Shown: piece by piece, positions 27,436 to 36,194 of the stretch | How positions within the stretch are numbered: position 1 is the stretch's first letter | How the letters are laid out: each line of letters begins with the position of its first letter | Assembly (NCBI GenBank): GCA_028292665.1 | Contig: JAQGLW010000007.1 | Span: 1-64,000, forward strand | DNA length: 64,000 nucleotides | Direction: 5' to 3' | Origin: Herminiimonas sp. | Lineage (GTDB): Bacteria; Pseudomonadota; Gammaproteobacteria; Burkholderiales; Burkholderiaceae_D | Notes under the pieces: model-generated | What the model saw: the letters and a program-made list of their open reading frames with translations, nothing else | The model's database searches: none | Told to the model about the DNA's origin: nothing | Translations under genes and position numbers: made by a program

Positions 27436-28682
27436 CGGGCAACTCATCTTCGCTGGCCGCTTTCGCGGGTTTCGGCATCGAGCTCGAATACATGATCGTC
27501 GAGCGCGAACATCTATCTCCGTTGCCGCTTGCCGACCAGTTGCTGCGCGCCGCAACCGACGACAAGGTATCCGAGGTGGACCGCGGCATGCTGGGGTGGT
27601 CCAACGAGATGGTGCTGCACGTCATCGAGATCAAGAACCAGCGTCCGACGGCGGCGTTTGCCGATTTGCCGACGGCCTTTCACACCGAAGTACGGTACAT
27701 CAACCGGATTCTCGAATTATTCGGCGCGCGGCTGATGCCGACCGCGATGCATCCATGGATGGACCCGCGGCGCGAAACGCATTTCTGGCCTCACGGCAAC
27801 GCAGAAATTTATCAAAGCTACAGCCGCATCTTCGACTGCGACACCCACGGCTGGGCCAATCTGCAAAGCATGCATATCAATCTGCCGTTCGCCGACGACG
27901 AACAATTCGCACGCCTGCATGCCGCAATCCGGCTGATGCTGCCGATCCTGCCGGCGCTGGCCGCGAGTTCGCCGATCGCGGAAGGCGGCCGTACCGGCTT
28001 TGCCGACTTCCGGATGGAAGCCTATCGCACCAATGCGCAGGCGATTGCATCGATTGCCGGGCAGGTGATTCCGGAAACCGTATCGAGCCGCGCCGAATAC
28101 GAACAAACGATCCTGGCGCCGATGTACCTGGATATCGCGCAACACGATCCGCAACGCATTTTGCGGCATGAATGGCTCAATTCGCGCGGCGCGATCGCGC
28201 GCTTCGATCGCAATGCAATCGAGATCCGGGTAATCGATACGCAGGAATGCCCGCAGGCGGATCTGGCAATAGCGGCAGCCGCCGTTGCCGTTGTCAAAAT
28301 GCTCTACGATGCCGGGACAGCCCCGCTTGCAGCGCAACAGGCGATCGATACCGATGCGTTGGCGGCGATATTTCTCGATTGCATCCGCGACGCCGAACAG
28401 GCCGCGATCGGCGATGCCGGCTATCTGGCGCTGCTGGGCTTTCCAGGCAATCGATGCACGGCGCAGCAATTGTGGCGCCACCTGATCGAACAACTGCAAT
28501 ACAGCGGCCGGCGGCTGGCGGATCTCTGGCTGCAACCGTTGCAGGTCATGCTGCAACGCGGGCCGCTGGCGCGGCGCATTTTGCAGGCGGCCGGCGGGGA
28601 CGATTCAAAAGAGCATATTGAAGCAATCTACCGGCAGTTGTGCGATTGCCTCAACGGCGGACGAATGTTCATACCGTCGTGA
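27432..28682 (+). CDS. GCS2-family carboxylate-amine ligase (glutamate-cysteine ligase-like)
   Basis: A 416-residue member of the glutamate-cysteine ligase 2 (YbdK-like) group. Signs are FGIELEYMIVERE at residues 14-26, the central FWPHGNAEIYQSYSRIFD and LQSMHINLPFADD, and SRGAIARFDRNAIEIRVIDTQE towards the C-terminal half, as in the glutamine-synthetase-like active site. These enzymes form an amide between a gamma-carboxylate and an amine using ATP. It overlaps the ATP-grasp gene by 4 bases. Two different ligases in one operon imply a product with at least two amide bonds, or one ligase priming the other. Confidence 0.87.
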   Translation: MTGNSSSLAAFAGFGIELEYMIVEREHLSPLPLADQLLRAATDDKVSEVDRGMLGWSNEMVLHVIEIKNQRPTAAFADLPTAFHTEVRYINRILELFGARLMPTAMHPWMDPRRETHFWPHGNAEIYQSYSRIFDCDTHGWANLQSMHINLPFADDEQFARLHAAIRLMLPILPALAASSPIAEGGRTGFADFRMEAYRTNAQAIASIAGQVIPETVSSRAEYEQTILAPMYLDIAQHDPQRILRHEWLNSRGAIARFDRNAIEIRVIDTQECPQADLAIAAAAVAVVKMLYDAGTAPLAAQQAIDTDALAAIFLDCIRDAEQAAIGDAGYLALLGFPGNRCTAQQLWRHLIEQLQYSGRRLADLWLQPLQVMLQRGPLARRILQAAGGDDSKEHIEAIYRQLCDCLNGGRMFIPS

Positions 28683-29392
28683 AAAACGATTCCTTCATCA
28701 TTACCTGCGAACATGGGGGAAACCGCATTCCTTCCCGCTACCGCTCGCTGTTCGACGGTCATGAAGCGCTGCTGCCGACGCATCGCGGCTACGATGCCGG
28801 TGCGTTGCGGCTGGCGCGGGAAATGGCCGGTGCGCTGCATGCGCCTTTGTATGTTTCCACCGTAAGCCGCCTGCTGATCGACCTGAACCGCTCGCTTATT
28901 CACCCCCAGTTGTATTCCGAAGCGACCCGCAAGGCATCCAAAGCGGTTCAACAGGAAATCTGGCAACGCTACTATCTGCCCTATCGAACCAAGATCGAAA
29001 CGCAGATCAGGCAGGCGATCGGTTGCAGCGATCGCGTCATTCATGTTTCCTGCCACAGCTTCACGCCTGAGCTCGACGGCAAGGTGCGCGATGCGGACAT
29101 CGGCCTGCTGTACGATCCGGGGCGGCCGCATGAACGCGATGCATGCCACCGCTGGCGTGCCTCGCTCAAAGAGCTGGACGGTTCGCTCAGGGTCCGTCTG
29201 AATTATCCGTATGCGGGCAAGAGCGACGGCATCACCAGCGCAATGCGCCGCCGCTTTTCGGCTGACCGTTACGTCGGCATCGAAGTGGAGATCAACCAGC
29301 GCCATGTGCTGGAAAGCGCGCGGCACTGGCGCGATGTGCGGCGCATCGTCATCGACGGTTTTGAGCTGGCAATGGCGCCTGAATATGCATGA
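28679..29392 (+). CDS. N-formylglutamate amidohydrolase-family protein
   Basis: From GTG 28679 the protein has 237 residues and overlaps the ligase stop by 4 bases (GTGA), repeating the overlaps seen between the other genes of this operon. An ATG at 28640 is possible but overlaps by 43 bases. Family motifs are ITCEHGGNRIPSRY, the zinc/active-site region THRGYDAGALRLA, VSRLLIDLNRS and CHSFTPEL. N-formylglutamate amidohydrolases cleave an N-acyl group from glutamate. Here the enzyme may trim or deprotect a glutamate-containing peptide made by the two ligases. The zinc site appears complete. Confidence 0.85.
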   Translation: MKNDSFIITCEHGGNRIPSRYRSLFDGHEALLPTHRGYDAGALRLAREMAGALHAPLYVSTVSRLLIDLNRSLIHPQLYSEATRKASKAVQQEIWQRYYLPYRTKIETQIRQAIGCSDRVIHVSCHSFTPELDGKVRDADIGLLYDPGRPHERDACHRWRASLKELDGSLRVRLNYPYAGKSDGITSAMRRRFSADRYVGIEVEINQRHVLESARHWRDVRRIVIDGFELAMAPEYA

Positions 29393-29626
29393 GAACCGTC
29401 GGCTGGTTTCCCGCAATGAACGGTTCGAAGGGGCGAAGCCCGGCTGACATCGAGCCGCGCCTGAAGAAATTTCTGTCCTGCACTAAAAACCTGGCAGTAA
29501 ATTCGGCATCTGAATGCACAAACCTGATGCAATGACAAAATGCGGAGAAGCATGCAGTCGTACACTTCGGATATCAGAGAAACAGCAGCAATCCACGGGA
29601 ACAATAATCACGAAGGTTTTGATCCG

Positions 29627-30085
29627 ATGCATTACACGACGACAGAACAGGAAACGCTGAAAGACGAAATGCGCAACGTTATCGAAGAGGCGCGCATGGT
29701 CCTTCCCGGCATACAGGCATTATTCGGGTTTCAAACCATAGCGGTTTTCAACAACGCCTTCGAACGGCTGCCCGATTCCGGCATCTGGTCTCATCTGATT
29801 GCGCTCGGGCTGGTTGCACTGTCGATTGCGCTGGTCATGACGCCGGCTGCATATAACCGCCTGGCCGAACCGGGACAGGTATCGCGCAGGATGATCGTGC
29901 TGTCTTCCCGTCTGATCTCGACGGCGATGGCGCCTTTGATGTGCGCATTTTCACTCGACGTTTATGTAGTTCTGCTGGCTGCCACGGGCAAGCCGCTATT
30001 CGGCATTTACAGCGCCGCGCTGACGTTCTGCGTCTTTGCCGCGCTGTGGTTCGTCTTTCCATTGCAAGCGCGCAAAAAGCGGTAG
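29627..30085 (+). CDS. DUF6328 family membrane protein
   Basis: A 152-residue protein, taking the ATG at 29627 (AAGG 11 bases upstream; longer starts at 29540 and 29552 are possible). The N-terminal DEMRNVIEEARMVLPGIQALFGFQ is typical of DUF6328. Four hydrophobic segments follow, at about residues 30-48, 56-76, 95-115 and 125-145, and the protein ends in lysines. The function of the family is unknown. The preceding operon ends 234 bases upstream, and no sigma-54 promoter with correct spacing was seen. Confidence 0.75.
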   Translation: MHYTTTEQETLKDEMRNVIEEARMVLPGIQALFGFQTIAVFNNAFERLPDSGIWSHLIALGLVALSIALVMTPAAYNRLAEPGQVSRRMIVLSSRLISTAMAPLMCAFSLDVYVVLLAATGKPLFGIYSAALTFCVFAALWFVFPLQARKKR

Positions 30086-30147
30086 CCTGGATGCGGGTCA
30101 AGCAAAGGCGCTGTTGAAGCCGGCCCGGACAGGTCCGTCCGTCCCGC

Positions 30148-31485
30148 TCATCCCCCAAGCATTTCCGCATCCGTGCTTTCCTTCGGATACACCCTGACCA
30201 GCACGATGCGCGGCCCGTTCATTTTCTTGACCACGATATCGAATTGATCGAATGCGATTTTCTGCCCCTCTTCCGGAATATCGCCGAGCTTTGCCATCAC
30301 CAGCCCGCCGACCGAATCGATTTCTTCCAGATCGACTTCTTCGTTTTCGATGTCGATGCCCAATATCCGCTCCAGTGAAAAAATCGGCAGGCTTCCCTTT
30401 CCGATCAGCGTGCCGTCATCCAGCCTGGTCCAGTCGTTTTCGTTCTGGCGAAATTCGTCGCGTATTTCGCCGACCAGCGCTCCCAGCAGATTGTCGAGCG
30501 TGAGGAAGCCTTGCGGTTTTTGTCCCTTGCGGCCCACGATCGCAAAGTGCGGCGCACCCTTGCGGAACCGGCGGAACAATTCGAGGGCAGGCATGCGCGG
30601 CGGCGCATACTGGATCGGCCGCAGGTAATCGGTCATATTTTCAATCGCCTTGCCTTCATGCTGCGCAAGGAACAAGTCCTTCAAATGAATCATGCCGAGC
30701 ACGTCCTTGCCGTCGATGTCGAACAGCGGATAACGGCTGAACCGGGTCCGGTAGACGGTTTCCATGTTTTCCTGGAACGAGCGGTCGCGATGCAACGCGG
30801 CTATTTCGTGGATCGGACGCATCAGGTCCGACACTTCCAGCTCGCTGAAATCGAGCGTCTGCGCCAGCACATTCCATTCATCGCGGTTGAATTTTCCTCC
30901 GGGACGGCTGGTGCGCAATATCAGCTTGAGTTCATCGGCTGAATAATGCGTGTCATGCCCATGCGCGTTGTCCAGGCCCGCCATGCGCAGAATCCAGTTG
31001 GCGCTGCTGTTCAATATCCAGATTACCGGATACATCAGCCAATAAAAACCGTAGAGCGGAATGGCGCTCCATAAACCGACCTTGTCCGGATTGCGGATCG
31101 CGATCGACTTGGGAGCCAGTTCGCCGACCACGATGTGGAGGAAGGAGATGACGAAGAAAGCAAATGCGAACGAGATGCCGTGGATGAGTTCCGCCGAAGT
31201 GATGCCGGCCAGCGCAAACAAGGGCTCCAGCAAGCCGGCAAAGGCCGGTTCCCCGATCCAGCCCAGACCGAGCGATGCGAGCGTGATCCCCAGCTGGCAG
31301 GCCGACAGATACGCGTCGAGCTGCGTGTGCACCGTCGCCAGGATGCGTCCGGGCGTCCCTTTTGTTTTGGCGATCGCACGTATGCGGGTCTGGCGCAATT
31401 TGACCAAACCGAATTCCGCCGCCACAAAAAAGCCGTTGAGCAATACCAGCAGCAAGGCAACGGCGACCAATAGTACATTTTCCAT
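30148..31485 (-). CDS. CNNM/CorC-HlyC family membrane protein with CBS domains
   Basis: A 445-residue protein. Residues 1-190 form a CNNM (DUF21) domain with four membrane segments, starting VALLLVLLNGFFVAAEFGLVK. Residues about 205-330 hold two CBS domains (YPLFDIDGKDVLGMIHLKDL in the first). Residues about 345-440 form the CorC_HlyC domain. Members are linked to Mg2+/Co2+ efflux or resistance; 'hemolysin' names are historical. The start at 31485 is preferred over 31503 because the protein then begins directly with the first membrane segment, although neither has a strong ribosome site. It converges with the DUF6328 gene. Confidence 0.9.
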   Translation of the reverse strand: MENVLLVAVALLLVLLNGFFVAAEFGLVKLRQTRIRAIAKTKGTPGRILATVHTQLDAYLSACQLGITLASLGLGWIGEPAFAGLLEPLFALAGITSAELIHGISFAFAFFVISFLHIVVGELAPKSIAIRNPDKVGLWSAIPLYGFYWLMYPVIWILNSSANWILRMAGLDNAHGHDTHYSADELKLILRTSRPGGKFNRDEWNVLAQTLDFSELEVSDLMRPIHEIAALHRDRSFQENMETVYRTRFSRYPLFDIDGKDVLGMIHLKDLFLAQHEGKAIENMTDYLRPIQYAPPRMPALELFRRFRKGAPHFAIVGRKGQKPQGFLTLDNLLGALVGEIRDEFRQNENDWTRLDDGTLIGKGSLPIFSLERILGIDIENEEVDLEEIDSVGGLVMAKLGDIPEEGQKIAFDQFDIVVKKMNGPRIVLVRVYPKESTDAEMLGG

Positions 31486-31509
31486 GTTAATGACCCGGAG
31501 CATCCGGCA

Positions 31510-31548
31510 TGATGAAACGACGGCGCTGCGCGCCCGGCCGTTTCATCA
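31510..31548. other. Hairpin in the CorC-like leader region
   Basis: TGATGAAACG (31510-31519) and CGTTTCATCA (31539-31548) are perfect 10-base inverted arms, with further partial pairing inside. It lies 25 bases upstream of the CorC-like start and about 170 bases after the preceding gene's stop. It could be a terminator without a T run or a leader structure. Confidence 0.35.
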
Positions 31549-31715
31549 CGTTGCGGTCTCATGATTTTCAAACCTGAATACTAACCTGCCTGGCGGGTAT
31601 TCGATATTGGGAATTGGAAAGCCCGGCGCTGTGGTTGACGCCCGCCGGACTTTGGCAATGCGGTGGAGTTGCATGGAGTGCGCCTGCGCAGCCGTGAATT
31701 GCGCGAGCAAGGCCC

Positions 31716-33281
31716 TTAATGATGCGTCGAATCACCTCGCGCGCCGTCATAAGGCGGCAGAGGCTCGAGCGCGGGTCCTTCGATGACTTTGCCGTCGTAG
31801 TTGAAACGGCTGCCGTGGCATGGGCAGTCCCAGCTTCGTTCGGCGCGGTTCCAGTGAACGATGCATTTCAAGTGCGAGCATACCGGCGACAGTATGAACA
31901 GCTGGCTGTTTTCATCGCGGTACACCGCCATCTTGTTGCCGTCGACATCGATCAGCTCACCCTCCCCGGGCGCCACTTCGGCAAGCTTTTTTGCCGCAGG
32001 TCCGTGCGCATAATCCTTGATATAGAAACTGGCGAGATTCAGATTTTCCTTGAAAAAATTCTTCGCCGATTTCAACGGCGTAAAACGGCGCGGCGAAAAC
32101 AGGTCGGCAAGCCGGTTGCCCTTTCCGGCGATCAGATCGCTCAGAACGATGCCGGCCAGCGTACCGTAAGTCAGGCCATCGGTGGCAAACCCGGATGCGA
32201 GATAAAGACGCGATGCGCCTGCGGCAAGGCCGATATAAGGAAAACCGTCGGCCGCGCGATAATGCTGCGCCGACCAGCGGAATACAGGCGATGCGATATT
32301 GAAGCGGGACCGCATGCTGTTTTCCAGAACCTGATATCGGGCTCCGGTGTCATCCTGCTGTCCGGTCTTGTGTCTCTCGCCGATCATCAATACGTAGGGA
32401 GCACCGCGCAGGTCGACCAGCCGCGTCGACGTCTTCGGCATGCCTGCGCTCCAGAAAATGCCGCCGGGCAGCTGGCGTTCGGCCAGCGCTGCGGCAACCG
32501 CATATTCGCGATAGGCTCCCAGCTCGGTCTGAATCACATTGAACCCTTTAGGCGTGTGAGTCGCCATGATGATCTGCTGTGCCTTGACCGTAAAGTCTTT
32601 GACTCTTGCCTCGCCCTTCTGTTCGTCGATGTCCTGCACCGGAGATCCCTCAAAGATCATGCAATCGTCGGAGCGAATCGCCTTGGCGAGCTGCTGCACG
32701 TATTTAAGCGGGTGGAATTGCGCCTGCCGGTCGACCACCAACGCCTTCCTGACCGCATAAGGCAGCGGAAGATCCTTGGCCAGGTGTGCGCTGAGACCGG
32801 CATCGAGCGCTGCCTTGTATTCATTCTCGATCGCCTCGATTTCGTCGGGCATTGCCTGGCTGCTGTACAACACCCACGGCTGCCGCGAAAAATCGCAATC
32901 GAGCCGGTATTCCGCAATATTCCTTTCAATCAGATCAATCGCGAGCGCGCGCGACTGCACGACTTCCCTGACTGTATCGCCGCCCCATTTTCTGGCCAGC
33001 TTGTGCATGCTTTCATCCACCGGCGCATACAGGTTTCCGGTCGAATGACCGGTCGTGCCGTGTCCGACCTTCATTGCCTCAAGCACCGCGACACGCCGTC
33101 CGGCGCTCGACAGCAGTGCCGCCGCCGTGATACCGGTGATGCCAGCGCCGATGATCACGACATCGACGCTCAGATTCGACGTCAGCGCCGGAAACGCCAC
33201 CGGTTGCTGCGCGGCGCTCCAGATCGAATGCCGCGGCGTACCGCCACTCCAGGCATCCGGCTCTTCGCTGTTTTCGGCCAT
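31716..33281 (-). CDS. FAD-dependent oxidoreductase with C-terminal Rieske domain
   Basis: A 521-residue protein. Residues 35-400 form a DadA/PuuB-type FAD domain (VVIIGAGITGITAA, then GHGTTGHSTGNLYAPVDE). Residues about 425-515 form a Rieske [2Fe-2S] domain with Cys468-x-His470 and Cys486-x-x-His489. This fusion is widespread and annotated as an amine/glycine-oxidase-like Rieske protein of unknown substrate. No signal peptide is seen. It follows the small lipoprotein gene on the same strand by 81 bases, so both may be driven by the sigma-54-type promoter near 33790. Confidence 0.9.
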   Translation of the reverse strand: MAENSEEPDAWSGGTPRHSIWSAAQQPVAFPALTSNLSVDVVIIGAGITGITAAALLSSAGRRVAVLEAMKVGHGTTGHSTGNLYAPVDESMHKLARKWGGDTVREVVQSRALAIDLIERNIAEYRLDCDFSRQPWVLYSSQAMPDEIEAIENEYKAALDAGLSAHLAKDLPLPYAVRKALVVDRQAQFHPLKYVQQLAKAIRSDDCMIFEGSPVQDIDEQKGEARVKDFTVKAQQIIMATHTPKGFNVIQTELGAYREYAVAAALAERQLPGGIFWSAGMPKTSTRLVDLRGAPYVLMIGERHKTGQQDDTGARYQVLENSMRSRFNIASPVFRWSAQHYRAADGFPYIGLAAGASRLYLASGFATDGLTYGTLAGIVLSDLIAGKGNRLADLFSPRRFTPLKSAKNFFKENLNLASFYIKDYAHGPAAKKLAEVAPGEGELIDVDGNKMAVYRDENSQLFILSPVCSHLKCIVHWNRAERSWDCPCHGSRFNYDGKVIEGPALEPLPPYDGARGDSTHH

Positions 33282-33362
33282 GTATGTTTCCCGTGTCGGT
33301 TGCTCTTCAGTTCCTGCGCCGTTTCACCGGGCGGACATGATTTTGAAATCCCTGCACTTCGG

Positions 33363-33641
33363 TCAGGTACGGATTACACGACGTGCGATTTTTATTCCTT
33401 GTTCATTTTGATAATGAATGGACGATGAGGACGAGGAAGAGGATGAATAGGTGAATATCGCCTTCTTCACATCGGAAGATGAAACGACCGGCCCGGCCTG
33501 CGGTTTGGGCGGCGACTGCGGTGGCAAACGGCGGTCGGAGGATTTGCCGCAGCTCGGCAGCGCACAGGCGAGAAGGAGCAGCAACAGCGGACTTTTATAA
33601 CCTATCCTGAAAAGAAAAAATCGTTCATTTCCTCTGTTCAT
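33363..33641 (-). CDS. Small predicted lipoprotein with a serine run
   Basis: A 92-residue open frame. It has a basic start, a leucine-rich signal core (SPLLLLLLACALPSC) with a possible lipobox LPS-Cys31, a proline-rich segment (RRLPPQSPPKPQ) and nine serines in a row near residues 66-74. No homologue is recognised and the ribosome site is weak. Support comes from the signal peptide and a sigma-54-type promoter about 135 bases upstream. It may be an envelope lipoprotein co-transcribed with the FAD/Rieske gene, or not a gene. Confidence 0.45.
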   Translation of the reverse strand: MNRGNERFFLFRIGYKSPLLLLLLACALPSCGKSSDRRLPPQSPPKPQAGPVVSSSDVKKAIFTYSSSSSSSSSIHYQNEQGIKIARRVIRT

Positions 33642-33786
33642 CGCAGCACTTTCAAATCAGGTCTTCACTACGCCAATCCGTGCTTCCATCGCATCGCAAC
33701 GTATCGACGTACTGTAAAACGTCATAACGAAACTTCAGCCAGAAACTTCAACCGATAGTCCGATTGATCGGACGTAGCGGAGAATA

Positions 33787-33802
33787 TGCAAACTGCATGC
33801 CT
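33787..33802 (-). promoter_or_regulatory. Sigma-54-type promoter upstream of the small lipoprotein and FAD/Rieske genes
   Basis: Minus-strand sequence AGGCATG-CAGT-TTGCA: only the first base differs from TGGCAYG-N4-TTGCA. Expected start is near 33775, leaving a leader of about 134 bases to the lipoprotein ATG. Confidence 0.5.
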
Positions 33803-33908
33803 GTTTTCATTACATGCAGAAAGGCATCATGAAAACGGAAACTGCCAGCCGATTCGCCGCATCGATTTCCAATTGGCAATCAACGAGCATCGCTTGCTCG
33901 CGCCGATC

Positions 33909-34970
33909 TCATTTGCTTCCGGTTCTCCCGGATAAATCGGCAAGCGACCGGGCCTCGGGCGGAGCGGCGTGCAGCACATTGCCGATGAACGGCGTGCTTG
34001 CGGATGGGCTCGTATACGCCGCGAAGCGCGGCTGCCTGAAATATTCGACGGTGCGCGTCAAGCCTTCTTCCAATGCCGTCTTCGGCTGCCAGCCCAGCAG
34101 GCTGCCGGCGAGCGTGATATCGGGACGCCGCCGTTCCGGATCGTCGCTCGGGCGCGGCTTGCACATGATGGGCGAACGCGATTCGCAGATTGCGATAATC
34201 GTTTGCGCCAGTTCCAGCATCGTGCATTCCACCGGGTTGCCCAGATTGATCGGACCGGTCACATCGTCGGGGCTTTTCATCAGCCGGTCGAAACCGTCGA
34301 TCAGGTCATCGACATAGCAGAACGACCGCGTCTGCAGGCCATCGCCGTAAATCGTGATCGGTTCGCCGGCCAGTGCCTGAATGATGAAGTTGGAGACCAC
34401 CCGGCCGTCGTTCGGATGCATTCGCGGACCATAAGTATTGAAGATGCGCGCAATCTTGACCCGCAGATCATGCTGGCGGCGGTAATCCATGAACAGGGTT
34501 TCCGCGCAGCGCTTGCCTTCGTCGTAACAGGAACGCAAGCCGATCGGATTGACATGGCCCCAGTATTCTTCGGTTTGCGGATGCTGCAGCGGATCGCCGT
34601 ACACTTCGCTGGTCGACGCCTGCAGAATCCTGGCCTTGACGCGCTTGGCCAGACCCAGCATATTGATCGCGCCGTGCACGCTGGTCTTGGTGGTCTGCAC
34701 CGGGTCGTGCTGATAATGGATCGGCGATGCCGGACACGCAAGGTTGTAGATTTCATCGACTTCGACATACAACGGAAACGTCACGTCGTGCAGCAACAGT
34801 TCGAACTGCGGATGATTGCGCAAGTGCGCGATATTGTGCTTGCTGCCGGTATAGAAATTATCGACGCACAGCACATCATGTCCCTGCGCCAGCAAAAATT
34901 CGCAAAGATGCGAACCGAGAAAACCGGCGCCGCCGGTGACCAGGATGCGTTTGCAGCAGGCTTCTTTCAT
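33909..34970 (-). CDS. uxs: UDP-glucuronate decarboxylase (UDP-xylose synthase)
   Basis: A 353-residue extended short-chain dehydrogenase. The NAD motif is [20 protein letters not shown], and the catalytic Tyr-x-x-x-Lys is [10 protein letters not shown]. The family signatures are [26 protein letters not shown] and [17 protein letters not shown]. These are those of bacterial UDP-glucuronic acid decarboxylase, which makes UDP-xylose for surface glycans. The start at 34970 has GAGGT 6 bases upstream and overlaps the GT9 stop by 4 bases. The C-terminal 40 residues extend past the usual end and look unstructured. It is the last gene of the GT4-carbamoyltransferase-GT9-uxs operon. Confidence 0.92.
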   Translation of the reverse strand: MKEACCKRILVTGGAGFLGSHLCEFLLAQGHDVLCVDNFYTGSKHNIAHLRNHPQFELLLHDVTFPLYVEVDEIYNLACPASPIHYQHDPVQTTKTSVHGAINMLGLAKRVKARILQASTSEVYGDPLQHPQTEEYWGHVNPIGLRSCYDEGKRCAETLFMDYRRQHDLRVKIARIFNTYGPRMHPNDGRVVSNFIIQALAGEPITIYGDGLQTRSFCYVDDLIDGFDRLMKSPDDVTGPINLGNPVECTMLELAQTIIAICESRSPIMCKPRPSDDPERRRPDITLAGSLLGWQPKTALEEGLTRTVEYFRQPRFAAYTSPSASTPFIGNVLHAAPPEARSLADLSGRTGSK

Positions 34971-36079
34971 GATCGGACCTCTTCGGCCATCGGCGTCCGG
35001 CCGATGCGCCGGCCGGCCTGCAGATCGGCTGCCTCGGCCCACACCATATCGGCCGAAATCTTTTCCGCGCACGGATGCCCTTCCAGCGGACAGTCGAAAT
35101 GCATGCACGGGCGGCACGCAACCGGCTGGTGCAGCAGGCGATGCCGCCGGCCGTCGAGCGGCGCCCAGCGCCGCGGATCGGCGCCGGAACAGATGACGAC
35201 GCTGGGCGTTGCGACTGCCGCCGCGAGGTGCGAAACACCGGTGTCGTTGCATATCACCAGGCGCGCCTGCGCAATCAGAGCGGCCAGTGCGCCGAGGTCG
35301 GTCTTGCCGGTCAGATCGAGTGCCGGCATGCGCATCTCGCGCAATACTGCGCGCGTGACGCCGGCTTCCCCGGCGGCGCCGGTCAGTACGATATGCAAGC
35401 CGCTGCCGGCCAGACGATCCGCGACCTCGGCAAATCGTCGCGGCGGCCAGCGGCGCGACGGCAGGCGTGCGCCGGGATGGATGCAGGCATAGGTGTCCGG
35501 CGCGGGCAGGTTTTCGGCGCAGCGCCGTAAAGACCGGTAATCGGATTCGTATAACGGAAATTCGAGTTGGCTGCCTTGTGCCGCGGCGCCGAAAGAATTC
35601 ATCAACCGCAGGTAGCGCAATACTTCGTGTTCCCGCTCATCCCATGGCAGGAAGCGCTGCGGGTCCGGGCAATAATGACCGGGCTGGTAAAAGCCGCCAT
35701 TGCGCGCCGCGCCGAGCGCGACGGTCAGCGGATTGGTCAACACGCCGCTGCCATGCATCTGCAGCGCCAGATCGAACCGCCGTTGCTGCGCCGCTTCGAT
35801 GAAGCCGGGAATCGCATCGAGCGCGGGCGGCTGTTCCGGCAAGCCGGGGAAGCCCGGAAACGCAAGATGGCCGTCGATATACCGGCCGAAGCGCCGGGCA
35901 AACATGCCGGACCATTCCAGTCCGATCAGCGTGACATGCGCTTGCGGCGCGGCGGCGCGCAATGCGCGCAACGCCGGCACCGCGCACAACATGTCTCCCA
36001 GTTGCAGCGCACGGAATATGGCGATGCTGCGCGATCCCGGGAAAACCGGAACGCTTCCGGCATTGTGCGGTTGGTCCAT
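34967..36079 (-). CDS. Glycosyltransferase family 9 (heptosyltransferase-like)
   Basis: A 370-residue GT9 enzyme. Markers are [20 protein letters not shown] near the start, the mid-region [20 protein letters not shown] and the sugar-nucleotide binding [20 protein letters not shown]9 members add heptose to lipopolysaccharide core or related glycans. The stop overlaps the uxs start (ATGA). It follows the carbamoyltransferase by 115 bases. A second GT9 occurs at 54772, so the window encodes at least two such transfers. Confidence 0.9.
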   Translation of the reverse strand: MDQPHNAGSVPVFPGSRSIAIFRALQLGDMLCAVPALRALRAAAPQAHVTLIGLEWSGMFARRFGRYIDGHLAFPGFPGLPEQPPALDAIPGFIEAAQQRRFDLALQMHGSGVLTNPLTVALGAARNGGFYQPGHYCPDPQRFLPWDEREHEVLRYLRLMNSFGAAAQGSQLEFPLYESDYRSLRRCAENLPAPDTYACIHPGARLPSRRWPPRRFAEVADRLAGSGLHIVLTGAAGEAGVTRAVLREMRMPALDLTGKTDLGALAALIAQARLVICNDTGVSHLAAAVATPSVVICSGADPRRWAPLDGRRHRLLHQPVACRPCMHFDCPLEGHPCAEKISADMVWAEAADLQAGRRIGRTPMAEEVRS

Positions 36080-36194
36080 ATATGCGATCGATGTTTACGG
36101 AATTGACGGCGGCCCGGGCAAGTATGCAAAATAAATAATGAAAACCCGATGCAGACTATTCATCCGCGCTGAATAACCGGCATCCGGCTTCTCT

